From positions 1,426,001 through 1,490,000 of the forward strand of contig NZ_JNIO01000008.1 in NCBI RefSeq assembly GCF_000702545.1: 64,000 nt of DNA. Reading direction: 5' to 3'. Of this stretch, positions 6,735-15,285 are shown piece after piece. Origin of the DNA: Selenomonas sp. AB3002 (GTDB lineage Bacteria; Bacillota; Negativicutes; Selenomonadales; Selenomonadaceae). Below the pieces are notes generated by a model. The model saw only the letters and a list, made by a program, of their open reading frames with translations, was not told the DNA's origin and did not search any database. The position numbers and the translations under genes were made by a program. The first letter of the stretch is position 1, and each line of letters begins with the position of its first letter.

Positions 6735-9378
6735 AATATTCTTCTATTTTCCCCTTTTCCACATATTCTTTGGTATATAAATACAGCCCCCTATGATCTA
6801 TAAAATAAGAAAGTTTCCCATAATTTTTGTTTACCAAAATTTCTATTTCCTGCTTTGTTTTCCGGACTTGCTGCTCTCCACTAATCCACATCCCGCACAT
6901 AAATTTTCCTTTAAAGTTCACCTTAAATTCATAATAGCAAACTTCATTATAATCAAATATCAACCATTTTTTATCAAAAAACTCTCTTATCTTTAACTCT
7001 TTAGGAAGGACTTTATATATTCTCGCTAATAATCCCAACCACATGTCACGAATTAGCTCTTTCTCCACCAACATCCCTATTCTATCACTGCGGACCATTT
7101 TAGATGACAGCCCAAATTCTTTCACACACTGCTGATAATATTCCATCCACATAGGGAACACATGAGAAAGCAGTAAGTCCGACCATACTTTCTTTCCCAT
7201 AAAGTGTATGATTTTGCTACCCGAAAAAGCCAAATATGGGAAAACATTATATACTTTATTGTCAAATGCGTGCAGACGAAGTTTGTTTTTCGCTGCAAAA
7301 AAGGCAAAAATAATTTCATCTCCGCCCCAAAGCCTATTTTGATTAATAATATATTTTCTAAAAAAGTCTACCCCATCAGAATAGCATTTCATGTAGTCGA
7401 AATTATCATTTACAACAATTAGGCCTCCATTAGGAGTTACTGTATCTTTTGTTATATTGTGTTTTTCTAATAAATCACGCTTTATTTTCTCCTTATCCTC
7501 GAATGCATCTAGATCAAATTTTTCGGAGAAATTTAAACCATTTTTCCACGCGATGTTGCAATCCAATGCAAAAAGTTCATCTATCTTATCCAGAACTAAA
7601 ACGTCTAAATCTATCAATATAACCGTCGAAAACTCTCTTAAATGTTTTAGGCAAAGAAATTTAGTATAGATGAGAAAAGAATACCTTGTATCCACCGCCT
7701 TAAAATGTAAACTACCCGTTCCAACAGAAAATTCTGCACAGAATTCATCGTGTGTATATAAAATCCACCTAACCTTATAGGATGCGAATTTCTCCTTCAA
7801 TCTTTCGTCAATTTCCACATCACTGTATACAATAACTGTATCATAATCAATTTCCATCTTCTTTAGATTAATAAGAAAAGTGCCCAAAGCAAACATCAAC
7901 TTCTCATTAACCACTACCATAAATGCCTTATGCTTTTTTTTCATTGAATTCACATAGCTCCTCCGCAGCTCCAGCAGCTCATCAATAACATCCTCAATCT
8001 CACATACCTTCCCCGTCCTATAGCTAAGATATACCGTAGAGAACACATACGCTGCATAAAAGATTTCCTCCACAGAACGTCTTTTCTTCCTGCGGGGGCA
8101 GCTTTGCCTATCCCTGGTCACCCCCCAACCAGCATAAAACGGCATACCAAAGACATGCACTTCCTTGCCACACATCAGAGCCTCAAACCCCAGCTGGCTG
8201 GTGCAGACGTAAACCTTGTCCACCTGCTCCAAAAGGGCTATGGGGTTCATGGTTGCCTCCAGCCAGATAACGCGGGGATGATCCTCATAGCCAGCAAAAT
8301 GCTTTTTCCCCTTGACTGGATGAGCCTTGACATAAATATCCGCTTCCGGGTTCTCCTCCAGGGCCACCCCCAGCATTTCCGAGAACATCTCATCCGTGGC
8401 CTGGCCGTAGGATATGGACATATCACCATAGAGCTGGTCTACCACCAGCACCTTCTCCCCACCCTTGACAGCAGGCAGACGGAAATCTGTGGCGGTCTGG
8501 GAATTGTACTTGCTGAGCTTTTGCTCCAAAATTGTCTTGATAAGCCCCTCTGCACGGTACCTTTCTTCCTGTGACATTTCCCAATCCGAATTTAGGATAT
8601 TTTCTACCCGGGAAGGGGAACCGGCGTTGATGTAGTCCCCACCCATGTCCAGCACCAGGGAATGGCCCTGGCGGAATTTATTCTTCTCCAGCTGCTCCAC
8701 CGGCTCGATGCTATGGAGAAAGCCCTCATCAGAAAGGATAACCGGCACGCCCCTCCGCATAGCCTCCAGCTCCATGAATTTGGCATCATAGTCTTCCTCA
8801 TAGAGACTGTGGGTGAAAAGCAGATCTGCCTCCTCTGGCAAATGCCTGCCCTTCACCAGTTCCACCTGCCTGCCAAAGAGGATATTCACAGAGTCCGCCG
8901 CACTACGGGAACGGTAGTGAAGCACAGGATGCTTAGCCGCCTGGCACATCTGCAGCAGACGATTCTGCCGCCCTTCTTTGCTGCCACTGCGCAGGAAGCA
9001 TTCATAAAAATAGTTGTGCTGCAACTTCTTGACCTTGCCCAGTTGCAGGCAGGTCGCCTCATACAGGAAGGACAGCTGATCTTTTTTCATTCCCTCAGCG
9101 CTGTTTCCAGCCAGAATGTCATTGTAGGTGACCCATTTGTCCACCCCGGCCTCCCGAAGCTGTTGAAGTATGCTGCTGCAAAAATGAGGTGTGACCAATA
9201 ATATAGGCCTGTTCTCCATAGCCAGGAAGTCACTAAAGGATATCAAAGGGATGCCATGCCATTTCTGCCCCTGCAGTTTAGGATTGTTGTCCACCACAGC
9301 TTCTATCTGCCAGCCTTGCAACAGTTCCCTTGCTTCCTCCGCACGGGAGCCACTGCCCCAAAAGACAACACGCTTCAT
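6682..9378 (-). CDS. KpsC-like capsule glycosyltransferase fused to GT8 glycosyltransferase
   Basis: An 898-residue fusion. Residues 1 to about 100 are a Rossmann-like module (VVFWGSGSRAEEA). Residues about 115-475 match the KpsC/capsule-synthesis glycosyltransferase family: DQLYGDMSISYGQA, VKAHPVKGKKH, CTSQLGFEALMCGKEVHVFG and PFYAGWGVTRD. Residues about 483-760 resemble GT family 8, with the metal-binding DLDVLVLDKIDELF and PNGGLIVVND; the last roughly 140 residues are unassigned. Base composition changes abruptly near the 7.95 kb junction: the KpsC part is GC-richer, the GT8 part AT-rich. An ideal GGAGGAG (7958-7964) lies six bases before an in-frame GTG at 7953, suggesting a fusion of two genes or an internal translation start. 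It belongs to the capsule-type polymer operon. Confidence 0.85.
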   Translation of the reverse strand: MKRVVFWGSGSRAEEARELLQGWQIEAVVDNNPKLQGQKWHGIPLISFSDFLAMENRPILLVTPHFCSSILQQLREAGVDKWVTYNDILAGNSAEGMKKDQLSFLYEATCLQLGKVKKLQHNYFYECFLRSGSKEGRQNRLLQMCQAAKHPVLHYRSRSAADSVNILFGRQVELVKGRHLPEEADLLFTHSLYEEDYDAKFMELEAMRRGVPVILSDEGFLHSIEPVEQLEKNKFRQGHSLVLDMGGDYINAGSPSRVENILNSDWEMSQEERYRAEGLIKTILEQKLSKYNSQTATDFRLPAVKGGEKVLVVDQLYGDMSISYGQATDEMFSEMLGVALEENPEADIYVKAHPVKGKKHFAGYEDHPRVIWLEATMNPIALLEQVDKVYVCTSQLGFEALMCGKEVHVFGMPFYAGWGVTRDRQSCPRRKKRRSVEEIFYAAYVFSTVYLSYRTGKVCEIEDVIDELLELRRSYVNSMKKKHKAFMVVVNEKLMFALGTFLINLKKMEIDYDTVIVYSDVEIDERLKEKFASYKVRWILYTHDEFCAEFSVGTGSLHFKAVDTRYSFLIYTKFLCLKHLREFSTVILIDLDVLVLDKIDELFALDCNIAWKNGLNFSEKFDLDAFEDKEKIKRDLLEKHNITKDTVTPNGGLIVVNDNFDYMKCYSDGVDFFRKYIINQNRLWGGDEIIFAFFAAKNKLRLHAFDNKVYNVFPYLAFSGSKIIHFMGKKVWSDLLLSHVFPMWMEYYQQCVKEFGLSSKMVRSDRIGMLVEKELIRDMWLGLLARIYKVLPKELKIREFFDKKWLIFDYNEVCYYEFKVNFKGKFMCGMWISGEQQVRKTKQEIEILVNKNYGKLSYFIDHRGLYLYTKEYVEKGKIEEYFLMFYNCTEKIRLMVSE

Positions 9379-9447
9379 CTACACAAACATCCTTTCTTCG
9401 GCTTCAGGAAAAATCATCACACACGCACAGGCTAATCCTGACTTTAC

Positions 9448-10734
9448 TCAGCCTACGGCCAACCCCGCAAATATTTGTGGCTCGTCATGGTGAAAGACAT
9501 CTTTATGCCCGGCCTGGGCTAGTGCCTCCGTCACCTGAGGCACATAACGCCCATTCAAGGCCAGCAGGAAAACTGCCTCCCTGCCTATTTCAGATAAGTG
9601 GAAAACACGTGCCCCCTGGAAAGCAGGCGGCGACACCTGTCCATCACTGACCACACAACCTGAGCAAATCATGCCTTCCCCGGACAGCAGCAACAGATAG
9701 CATTTGGCTGCAATGCCCGCGCCATAAAGATAGACGGGCAGCCCTGAAGCAAAAGCAGCTCGCGCCGTCTGAAGCATGGCAAGCCTTGCTTCCTCATAGC
9801 ATGCCTGCAAGGCCTCGGGCTTCTGGCGATAAAACTCTAGCTGCCCTTTTGCGAAAAGCACTGGCTCTGTTATTTTTCCTGCAAGCTTCTCCATTCGCCC
9901 AGCATAGTCCAAGAGTTTTTCCTTATATGCCACACTGTCAGTAAAGAACATCTCCCTATACTGCCTGACAAGGTCATATAGGTACGATTCAAGCAGCAGA
10001 TCCAGTACATTCCTTTCCTGCACCCATAAGTTGGCCAGCATATACTCATAGACCGGGGTCAGGTCAAGTTCCATGGTGGTGCGCTTTGTCACTCCGGCAG
10101 GGTTTTCCCTGTAGCAATAAGCACTGCCTGGCAGACAAATTACCTGCCTTGCCCCGGAGAGCAGCAAATAATTGCCATGCAAATCCTCTCCGCTGGCAAT
10201 GCACTCATCCGGTTGCCATCCCTCAAAGAGACTGCGGCGGTAAACCTTCCCTGCCAGATGCCAGCCAAAATGGCGCTGGCGGAACATCTCCCCCAAGGCT
10301 TCCTCTCTCCCCATGAGTTTTTCCTCAGCCCTGGGGAAGATGGGACGGCAGCTGCCATCAGCGTAGACCCGCTTCATGCTGCCAGCTGCCACATCCACCT
10401 GGGGATTGCTTTGCATAAAAGCAGTCAGATGTGGAAAATACCCTGTCTCAAGCCAATCATCCGCATCAACAAAAGCCAGCAGTTCCCCCTTGGCTGCAGA
10501 CAATCCGCTCTTCCGGGCAGACAGGATACCGCCATTGGGCTTGTGGATGACAGTGACGCGCCTGTCCTTGGCGGCATAGCAATCACAGATTTCTCCCGAG
10601 CCATCAGTTGAACCATCGTCCACCAGGACAAGCTGCAAATCTTCGACCTCCTGCCCCAGAATGGATTCCACGCAATGCTCCAGGTATGCCGCCTGATTCC
10701 AGACTGGCACTATGACACTTAATGAAACAGCCAT
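9448..10734 (-). CDS. Glycosyltransferase family 2 with C-terminal Rossmann module
   Basis: A 428-residue protein. The N-terminal GT-A domain has VIVPVWNQAAYLEHCVESIL, VDDGSTDGSGEICD and the metal-binding DADDW near residue 92. The last roughly 100 residues carry a separate nucleotide-binding-like module (VYLYGAGIAAKCYLLL ... VFLLALNGRYVPQVTEAL) that recurs in the neighbouring genes. RBS GGAG precedes ATG. It lies four bases after the next GT2 gene, in one operon. The sugar donor and acceptor cannot be read from sequence. Confidence 0.87.
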   Translation of the reverse strand: MAVSLSVIVPVWNQAAYLEHCVESILGQEVEDLQLVLVDDGSTDGSGEICDCYAAKDRRVTVIHKPNGGILSARKSGLSAAKGELLAFVDADDWLETGYFPHLTAFMQSNPQVDVAAGSMKRVYADGSCRPIFPRAEEKLMGREEALGEMFRQRHFGWHLAGKVYRRSLFEGWQPDECIASGEDLHGNYLLLSGARQVICLPGSAYCYRENPAGVTKRTTMELDLTPVYEYMLANLWVQERNVLDLLLESYLYDLVRQYREMFFTDSVAYKEKLLDYAGRMEKLAGKITEPVLFAKGQLEFYRQKPEALQACYEEARLAMLQTARAAFASGLPVYLYGAGIAAKCYLLLLSGEGMICSGCVVSDGQVSPPAFQGARVFHLSEIGREAVFLLALNGRYVPQVTEALAQAGHKDVFHHDEPQIFAGLAVG

Positions 10735-10738
10735 TCTC

Positions 10739-12034
10739 TTACTCCGCCCCCAAGCTCTGCCTGAGCTCCAGATTCATAGCTATATAATTGCTGCAATGCA
10801 ATTCTCGCAGCGTACCAAGCACCTCTGGCAGTTTCTCGTCACCTACGCATGCCAGTACCAATATCCCGGGGCAGTCCAGTGGAAGTCTACTTGCCTCAAA
10901 CAGCGGGATACCTTCCAACTCCTTCTTATCCCTCAGGCTGGTCACCAGGAAACCTGCAGGAGCAAAGCCTCGCTGAGCCAGGCAATCCTTTACCAGGCAA
11001 GCCACCCGGCCTGCACCGTAAAGATAGATCATGCCAGCTCCTTCCAGCTCTCGCCAAAATCCTGAGACACACATTTTCTGTTCCTGCCATTGCAAAATGG
11101 CATTCATGCGAATCTGCTCATCGGTGTTTTCCATTAGCTGTTGCCAGCAGAGAGATAGCGCAGCTTCACCATTAGCTGCTTCCCTTTGCAGCTCTTCCTT
11201 GACACGGATAAGAAATTCTGCCTGCTCCAAGGCTTTCAGACGACGTTTGCCAGTGAGAAACTGGGCATGTTTTGTCTGCCTTATAACCTCGCCCAGCTTT
11301 TTACCCAACTCCGGTCTCTGTACCAGAAAATCTTCCACAGCCTGAAACTCGTCAAAAAGGAAATGGCTCTTACCCCCATCCCTGACGGATTGGCCGGCGT
11401 TGTCCCTGCGGTAATGCAGGAAAGCCTCACGACAGAGAACCACCCGCCTGGACGCCGCCAAAGCCTTTATGGCAAAAGACACATCCTGATAGGCAGCTCC
11501 CGGCGTCTCCAGAAAATCAACACCCTGTTCCAGAAGCCAGGAGCGGCGGTAGACAGCCGACCAGATGCTGGGGCTGACCTTCAGCAAGGACGGGTCATCT
11601 TCACCAGGGCAAATAAGCTTGTCATAGGGATGACCTGCCAAAGTTTCATGAAAAAATTTCCTGCCATTGCGGTATTCCCAATAGTTGCTCTTAACCAGGT
11701 CAGCTTCATAGGCATCTGCCAGGCTGCACAGCCTTTCAAGCATATCCGCCTCAGCGAAATCATCCGTTTCCACGATGGCTATATACTCGCCCCGGGCCTG
11801 CTTTATGCCCAGATTCATCTGGAAGCCATAGCTTTTGCGCTCCGAGGGCAGGAGCATCAGACGGCTGTCCTCTTCTGCCCTTTCGCGGATAATCTCTAAA
11901 GTGCCATCCTCTGAGCCAGCATCTATGCAGATAACCTCTATATCCTGCAAGGTCTGTCCCAGGACACTGTCTATACTTTGCCTGATATAGGGTGCCACAT
12001 TGTATGAGGGCATGAGCACAGATACTTTCGGCAT
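10739..12034 (-). CDS. Glycosyltransferase family 2 with C-terminal Rossmann module
   Basis: A 431-residue protein. The GT2 domain has VSVLMPSYNVAPYIRQSIDSVL, CIDAGSEDGT and the acidic motif ETDDF. The C-terminal part (MIYLYGAGRVACLVKDCL ... GILVLACVGDEKLPEVLGTL) is the same kind of Rossmann-like module as in the next gene. It begins immediately after the stop of the 860-residue glycosyltransferase (TAA then ATG), so it is translationally coupled in the polysaccharide operon. Confidence 0.87.
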   Translation of the reverse strand: MPKVSVLMPSYNVAPYIRQSIDSVLGQTLQDIEVICIDAGSEDGTLEIIRERAEEDSRLMLLPSERKSYGFQMNLGIKQARGEYIAIVETDDFAEADMLERLCSLADAYEADLVKSNYWEYRNGRKFFHETLAGHPYDKLICPGEDDPSLLKVSPSIWSAVYRRSWLLEQGVDFLETPGAAYQDVSFAIKALAASRRVVLCREAFLHYRRDNAGQSVRDGGKSHFLFDEFQAVEDFLVQRPELGKKLGEVIRQTKHAQFLTGKRRLKALEQAEFLIRVKEELQREAANGEAALSLCWQQLMENTDEQIRMNAILQWQEQKMCVSGFWRELEGAGMIYLYGAGRVACLVKDCLAQRGFAPAGFLVTSLRDKKELEGIPLFEASRLPLDCPGILVLACVGDEKLPEVLGTLRELHCSNYIAMNLELRQSLGAE

Positions 12035-14617
12035 TTAGGCTTCCCCTTCCAATCCCAGACGTACATCCTGCCAATAAACTCTTTCCTTATCTACCCCAAG
12101 CTGGCGCAGGCTGCGGCGGATTTTTTCCGCTGCTTCTGCCTCCTCGGCAGCGATAAGGACAATATCGAACTCCATCTCCATCAGGGCTTCAGGGGGCAGT
12201 ACCTCTGCCTCCCCGGCATACTCTGCCGGCTTTTCTGCCACAATGCCTGCCAGAAGGAAACGTCTGCCATGGCGGATCTGCCATGCATAATCCTTGCCCA
12301 TATCCCCATAGCCATAAACCACCAGCCTTGCACCTTCCCTGAAACCATGCTCAGGAAAAAACCAACGCTTGTACTTGCGCATAGCAGCACTGGATTCACT
12401 ATGCCGGGCAGGGAGATAGTTCTCCACTGGCATTCCCAGGGCTGCCGAAGCAGAATGCTCCTGGGCCTCCAGCCTCAGCAGTTCCATTTCCTCCTGACAC
12501 CGTTTTTGCAGCCTCTCCTTAGCCATCTGCTGATAGCTGGTGATATATCTGAAAAGCATCGACATGGCATTGGATGCCTCGCCGCGCCCTTCTTCTTCTG
12601 AAGTAACAGCAGAGAAAACCTCCCGCCAGCTGGCGGCTATATCCGTTTTTTCCAAATCTGCCAGATGAGATTTGCCCTTTGCCCCCAGTTCCTGGGCCAG
12701 CCGGGGGAACTTGAGTAGCTTATCTATTTCCGCCGCCAAAAGCTCAGGCCGTCCCTGGGGCACAGACAAAAGTCCCTCATTATTCTCAGCCATGGAAAGC
12801 CAGGGCAATTCATAAGCCACCACCGGCAGACCATGGGCAAAAGCCTCTGCCATGGCCAAAGGGAAGCCCTCGTAAAGGGAAGTGGAAAGGAAAATACTTG
12901 CCCGGCGATAATACTGCTCCACATCCATGGTGAAACCCACCAATTCTACACTGTCCTCCAGCCCAAGCAACTTGATTTCCTGCCGCAATTTAGAAAGACT
13001 TAAATCGCTATCTTCCCCTATCATGCAAAGCTTTGCCTGTCTACCGCGTTTCCTCAGCAGGTATATCATGCGCACAGCTTCCAAAGGCTGCTTTTCAGGA
13101 CTCAGCCGTCCCACCCAAATAATCAAGTCCTGCTCATAACTGGAGTTTGGCGTGGTACCAGTGGAAAAGGGGATAGGGTTTGGAATACAGTAAGTATGTG
13201 GTGCGAAGGAACCTACAAATTCCCTGTCATATTCGGACAGAACTACGCAGCCATCCGCCAGACTGTACATGGTCAAAAGATTCGAAGCCAGACCATCCAT
13301 GCGGGTATAAGGCATACAGCAAAATTCATGACTCTGCAGCACAAAAGCTGGATGCAGAGGATGGCTCTTTATAGAGAGCCAATCCCATATCACTGCTTCG
13401 TGATGCAACCAGGCATAAACTACTACATCCACAGCATATTGGGCCAGCATTTCCTGCCATGCTCTGCAGCGCTGTGCATAATTTTCGCCAGAAGCTTCTT
13501 CCGGTGAGGGCAGATAAACTCGTTCCACCTGCTCCGACAGGGGATACTCTGCCTCTTTCCCGGCAGTTGCCTGATCCAGTACCAGCACCACTCTATACAA
13601 AGGAGCACCATTTTCCTGGCGCGCTTCTGCCCAGAGGCTGGCCAGCATGGCTGTCACCCGCTGTGCGCCACCATTGGCAAGAGAACGGTAGTAGATGGCC
13701 ACCGTCAAATCTTCCTGATGATCCTTGCTTTTACGTCTTCCCAAGGGAAGCCCACTTACATAGTCAGCAATTTCCTGCCAGGGCTGTCCCCAGCGGGAAG
13801 CAGCCAGGGCACCAATGAAGTCTGCTGGATCAGTCGAGTAATCCTCCAGTTTCGGCTCTTTGGAAGCTGCATTTTCCAACACTTCCCAATGCCCGCTGGA
13901 GAGCAAATTCAACATGCCGTTCTCATCCGGTAAGGTGCGCCAGGAAGCATCTATGATTTTTGCTTCCGGCACTCTCCAGGCCAGCAAATCTTTGCGCACC
14001 GCTTCCACAATGCGCTCCTCGTTGATAGCAATTACCACGGCATCATAGGCTTCTTCCTGTATCTTGTCTGGTGTAATGAGCCTGACCGCCTCAGACCGAT
14101 AGTCCGTGTTTTTGTCCGCCACGGCTTCTACCTTGCAATACGGCACCACTTCCAGCTGTGCCAGAAACTGACGGCACACATCCCCTGCCCCATAGATGAT
14201 AACCCTGCTGCCGGGCCTCACTAATTCAAAGGGGAACAGATAAAGCATGACATCAAAATTGCGCATGGTGCTGCTGCCAGGACGGTTAATCTTATGGTAA
14301 CGCAGGACAGGGCGAGGGCTTGACAGGACAATCCGCTCCCTTTTTATGCCAGACTCAACCAGCTGCTCAGCCATTCGACTACCTGCGGTTCCATCCTCAG
14401 CAGCTATAACCAGCAAGTCGTAGTCACTACGCCCCAGTCTTTCCAAGGCAGACTCCGGCAGACCCCCATCCTCCTGTTCCTTTACAGATACAGCAACAAC
14501 CTTGGCATAGCCGGAAGATGTCAGCTGCCCCAGGAACTGTACGAGTATATTTTCTGATCCGTGCAGTATGACCTTGCTGCCTTGGGGCACCTTATCAAAG
14601 GGAAACAGATATATCAT
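12035..14617 (-). CDS. GT4-type glycosyltransferase flanked by three Rossmann-like modules
   Basis: An 860-residue protein. Two similar modules lie in tandem at the N terminus: LFPFDKVPQGSKVILHGSEN at residue 4 and LFPFELVRPGSRVIIYGAGD at about 126. A GT-B glycosyltransferase of family 4 type follows (about 300-690), with YYRSLANGGAQRVTAML, IIWVGRLSPEKQPLEAVRMI and YEGFPLAMAEAFAHGLPVVA. A helical linker leads to a third module at about 745-860 (VVYGYGDMGKDYAWQI ... RVYWQDVRLGL). That last module is a close copy of the protein encoded immediately upstream. The modules may bind nucleotides or sugar nucleotides. GC-rich compared with the flanking AT-rich genes. Confidence 0.85.
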   Translation of the reverse strand: MIYLFPFDKVPQGSKVILHGSENILVQFLGQLTSSGYAKVVAVSVKEQEDGGLPESALERLGRSDYDLLVIAAEDGTAGSRMAEQLVESGIKRERIVLSSPRPVLRYHKINRPGSSTMRNFDVMLYLFPFELVRPGSRVIIYGAGDVCRQFLAQLEVVPYCKVEAVADKNTDYRSEAVRLITPDKIQEEAYDAVVIAINEERIVEAVRKDLLAWRVPEAKIIDASWRTLPDENGMLNLLSSGHWEVLENAASKEPKLEDYSTDPADFIGALAASRWGQPWQEIADYVSGLPLGRRKSKDHQEDLTVAIYYRSLANGGAQRVTAMLASLWAEARQENGAPLYRVVLVLDQATAGKEAEYPLSEQVERVYLPSPEEASGENYAQRCRAWQEMLAQYAVDVVVYAWLHHEAVIWDWLSIKSHPLHPAFVLQSHEFCCMPYTRMDGLASNLLTMYSLADGCVVLSEYDREFVGSFAPHTYCIPNPIPFSTGTTPNSSYEQDLIIWVGRLSPEKQPLEAVRMIYLLRKRGRQAKLCMIGEDSDLSLSKLRQEIKLLGLEDSVELVGFTMDVEQYYRRASIFLSTSLYEGFPLAMAEAFAHGLPVVAYELPWLSMAENNEGLLSVPQGRPELLAAEIDKLLKFPRLAQELGAKGKSHLADLEKTDIAASWREVFSAVTSEEEGRGEASNAMSMLFRYITSYQQMAKERLQKRCQEEMELLRLEAQEHSASAALGMPVENYLPARHSESSAAMRKYKRWFFPEHGFREGARLVVYGYGDMGKDYAWQIRHGRRFLLAGIVAEKPAEYAGEAEVLPPEALMEMEFDIVLIAAEEAEAAEKIRRSLRQLGVDKERVYWQDVRLGLEGEA

Positions 14618-14635
14618 AGCCCCTCTCCTCCAGTC

Positions 14636-15262
14636 TTAATCCTTGATGCCCAAGCGCACATCATGCCAATAGATACGCCGCCTGTCCACTCCCACAGAAC
14701 GAAGCTTCTTTTTGATAGCTTCAGCTGGCTCAGGCTCCCTAACGGCTATCAGCACCACATCATAGTCCAACTTATCTAAAGCTTCCAGTGGCAGGACATC
14801 TGCCTCCCTATCATAACTGGAGATATTGGAATCCACGATTCCCTCCAGGCAAAGCCGGTCCGAATGGCCTATTTGCCACACGTAATCATGCCCCATATCT
14901 CCATAGCCATAGACCACCACCCGTGTCCCCCTGGGGAAGCGGTAGTCCGGGAAAGTCCAGCGCTTGTACTTATGCATGGTAACAACGTGATGCTTGAGGA
15001 TTTTTACTCGCTTGGAGAAATCATTCACCATCTTGGCATCTGCTTTTGACTTGTCATCCGCTTTCTTGGCATCTGCCTTTGACTTGGTCAAAAGTTTATC
15101 ATAGTCATCTTCCAGCTGCTCCACCAAAGCAAGAACTTCCTCTGGGCGGGAGCAGGAGTACATGTTGGTTCTATAACGGTCAAACACAGCATCTTTTTTC
15201 AGATTGCAATTTATTATGAACGGCTCACCATTCACATCTGTTATTTCATAATTTTTTGACAC
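14636..15262 (-). CDS. Stand-alone Rossmann-like module protein of polysaccharide locus
   Basis: A 208-residue protein starting at GTG 15262. Residues 1-85 are charged and helical with a repeated Lys/Ala/Asp stretch (KSKADAKKADDKSKADAK), probably a coiled coil. Residues about 95-208 are a Rossmann-like domain (RVVVYGYGDMGHDYVWQI, YDVVLIAV, RRIYWHDVRLGI) nearly identical in layout to the C-terminal module of the next protein. No glycosyltransferase domain is present. It may be an accessory subunit, or a remnant of module duplication. Confidence 0.75.
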   Translation of the reverse strand: MSKNYEITDVNGEPFIINCNLKKDAVFDRYRTNMYSCSRPEEVLALVEQLEDDYDKLLTKSKADAKKADDKSKADAKMVNDFSKRVKILKHHVVTMHKYKRWTFPDYRFPRGTRVVVYGYGDMGHDYVWQIGHSDRLCLEGIVDSNISSYDREADVLPLEALDKLDYDVVLIAVREPEPAEAIKKKLRSVGVDRRRIYWHDVRLGIKD

Positions 15263-15285
15263 AGCCTATCTTCTCCCGTCCTTAA

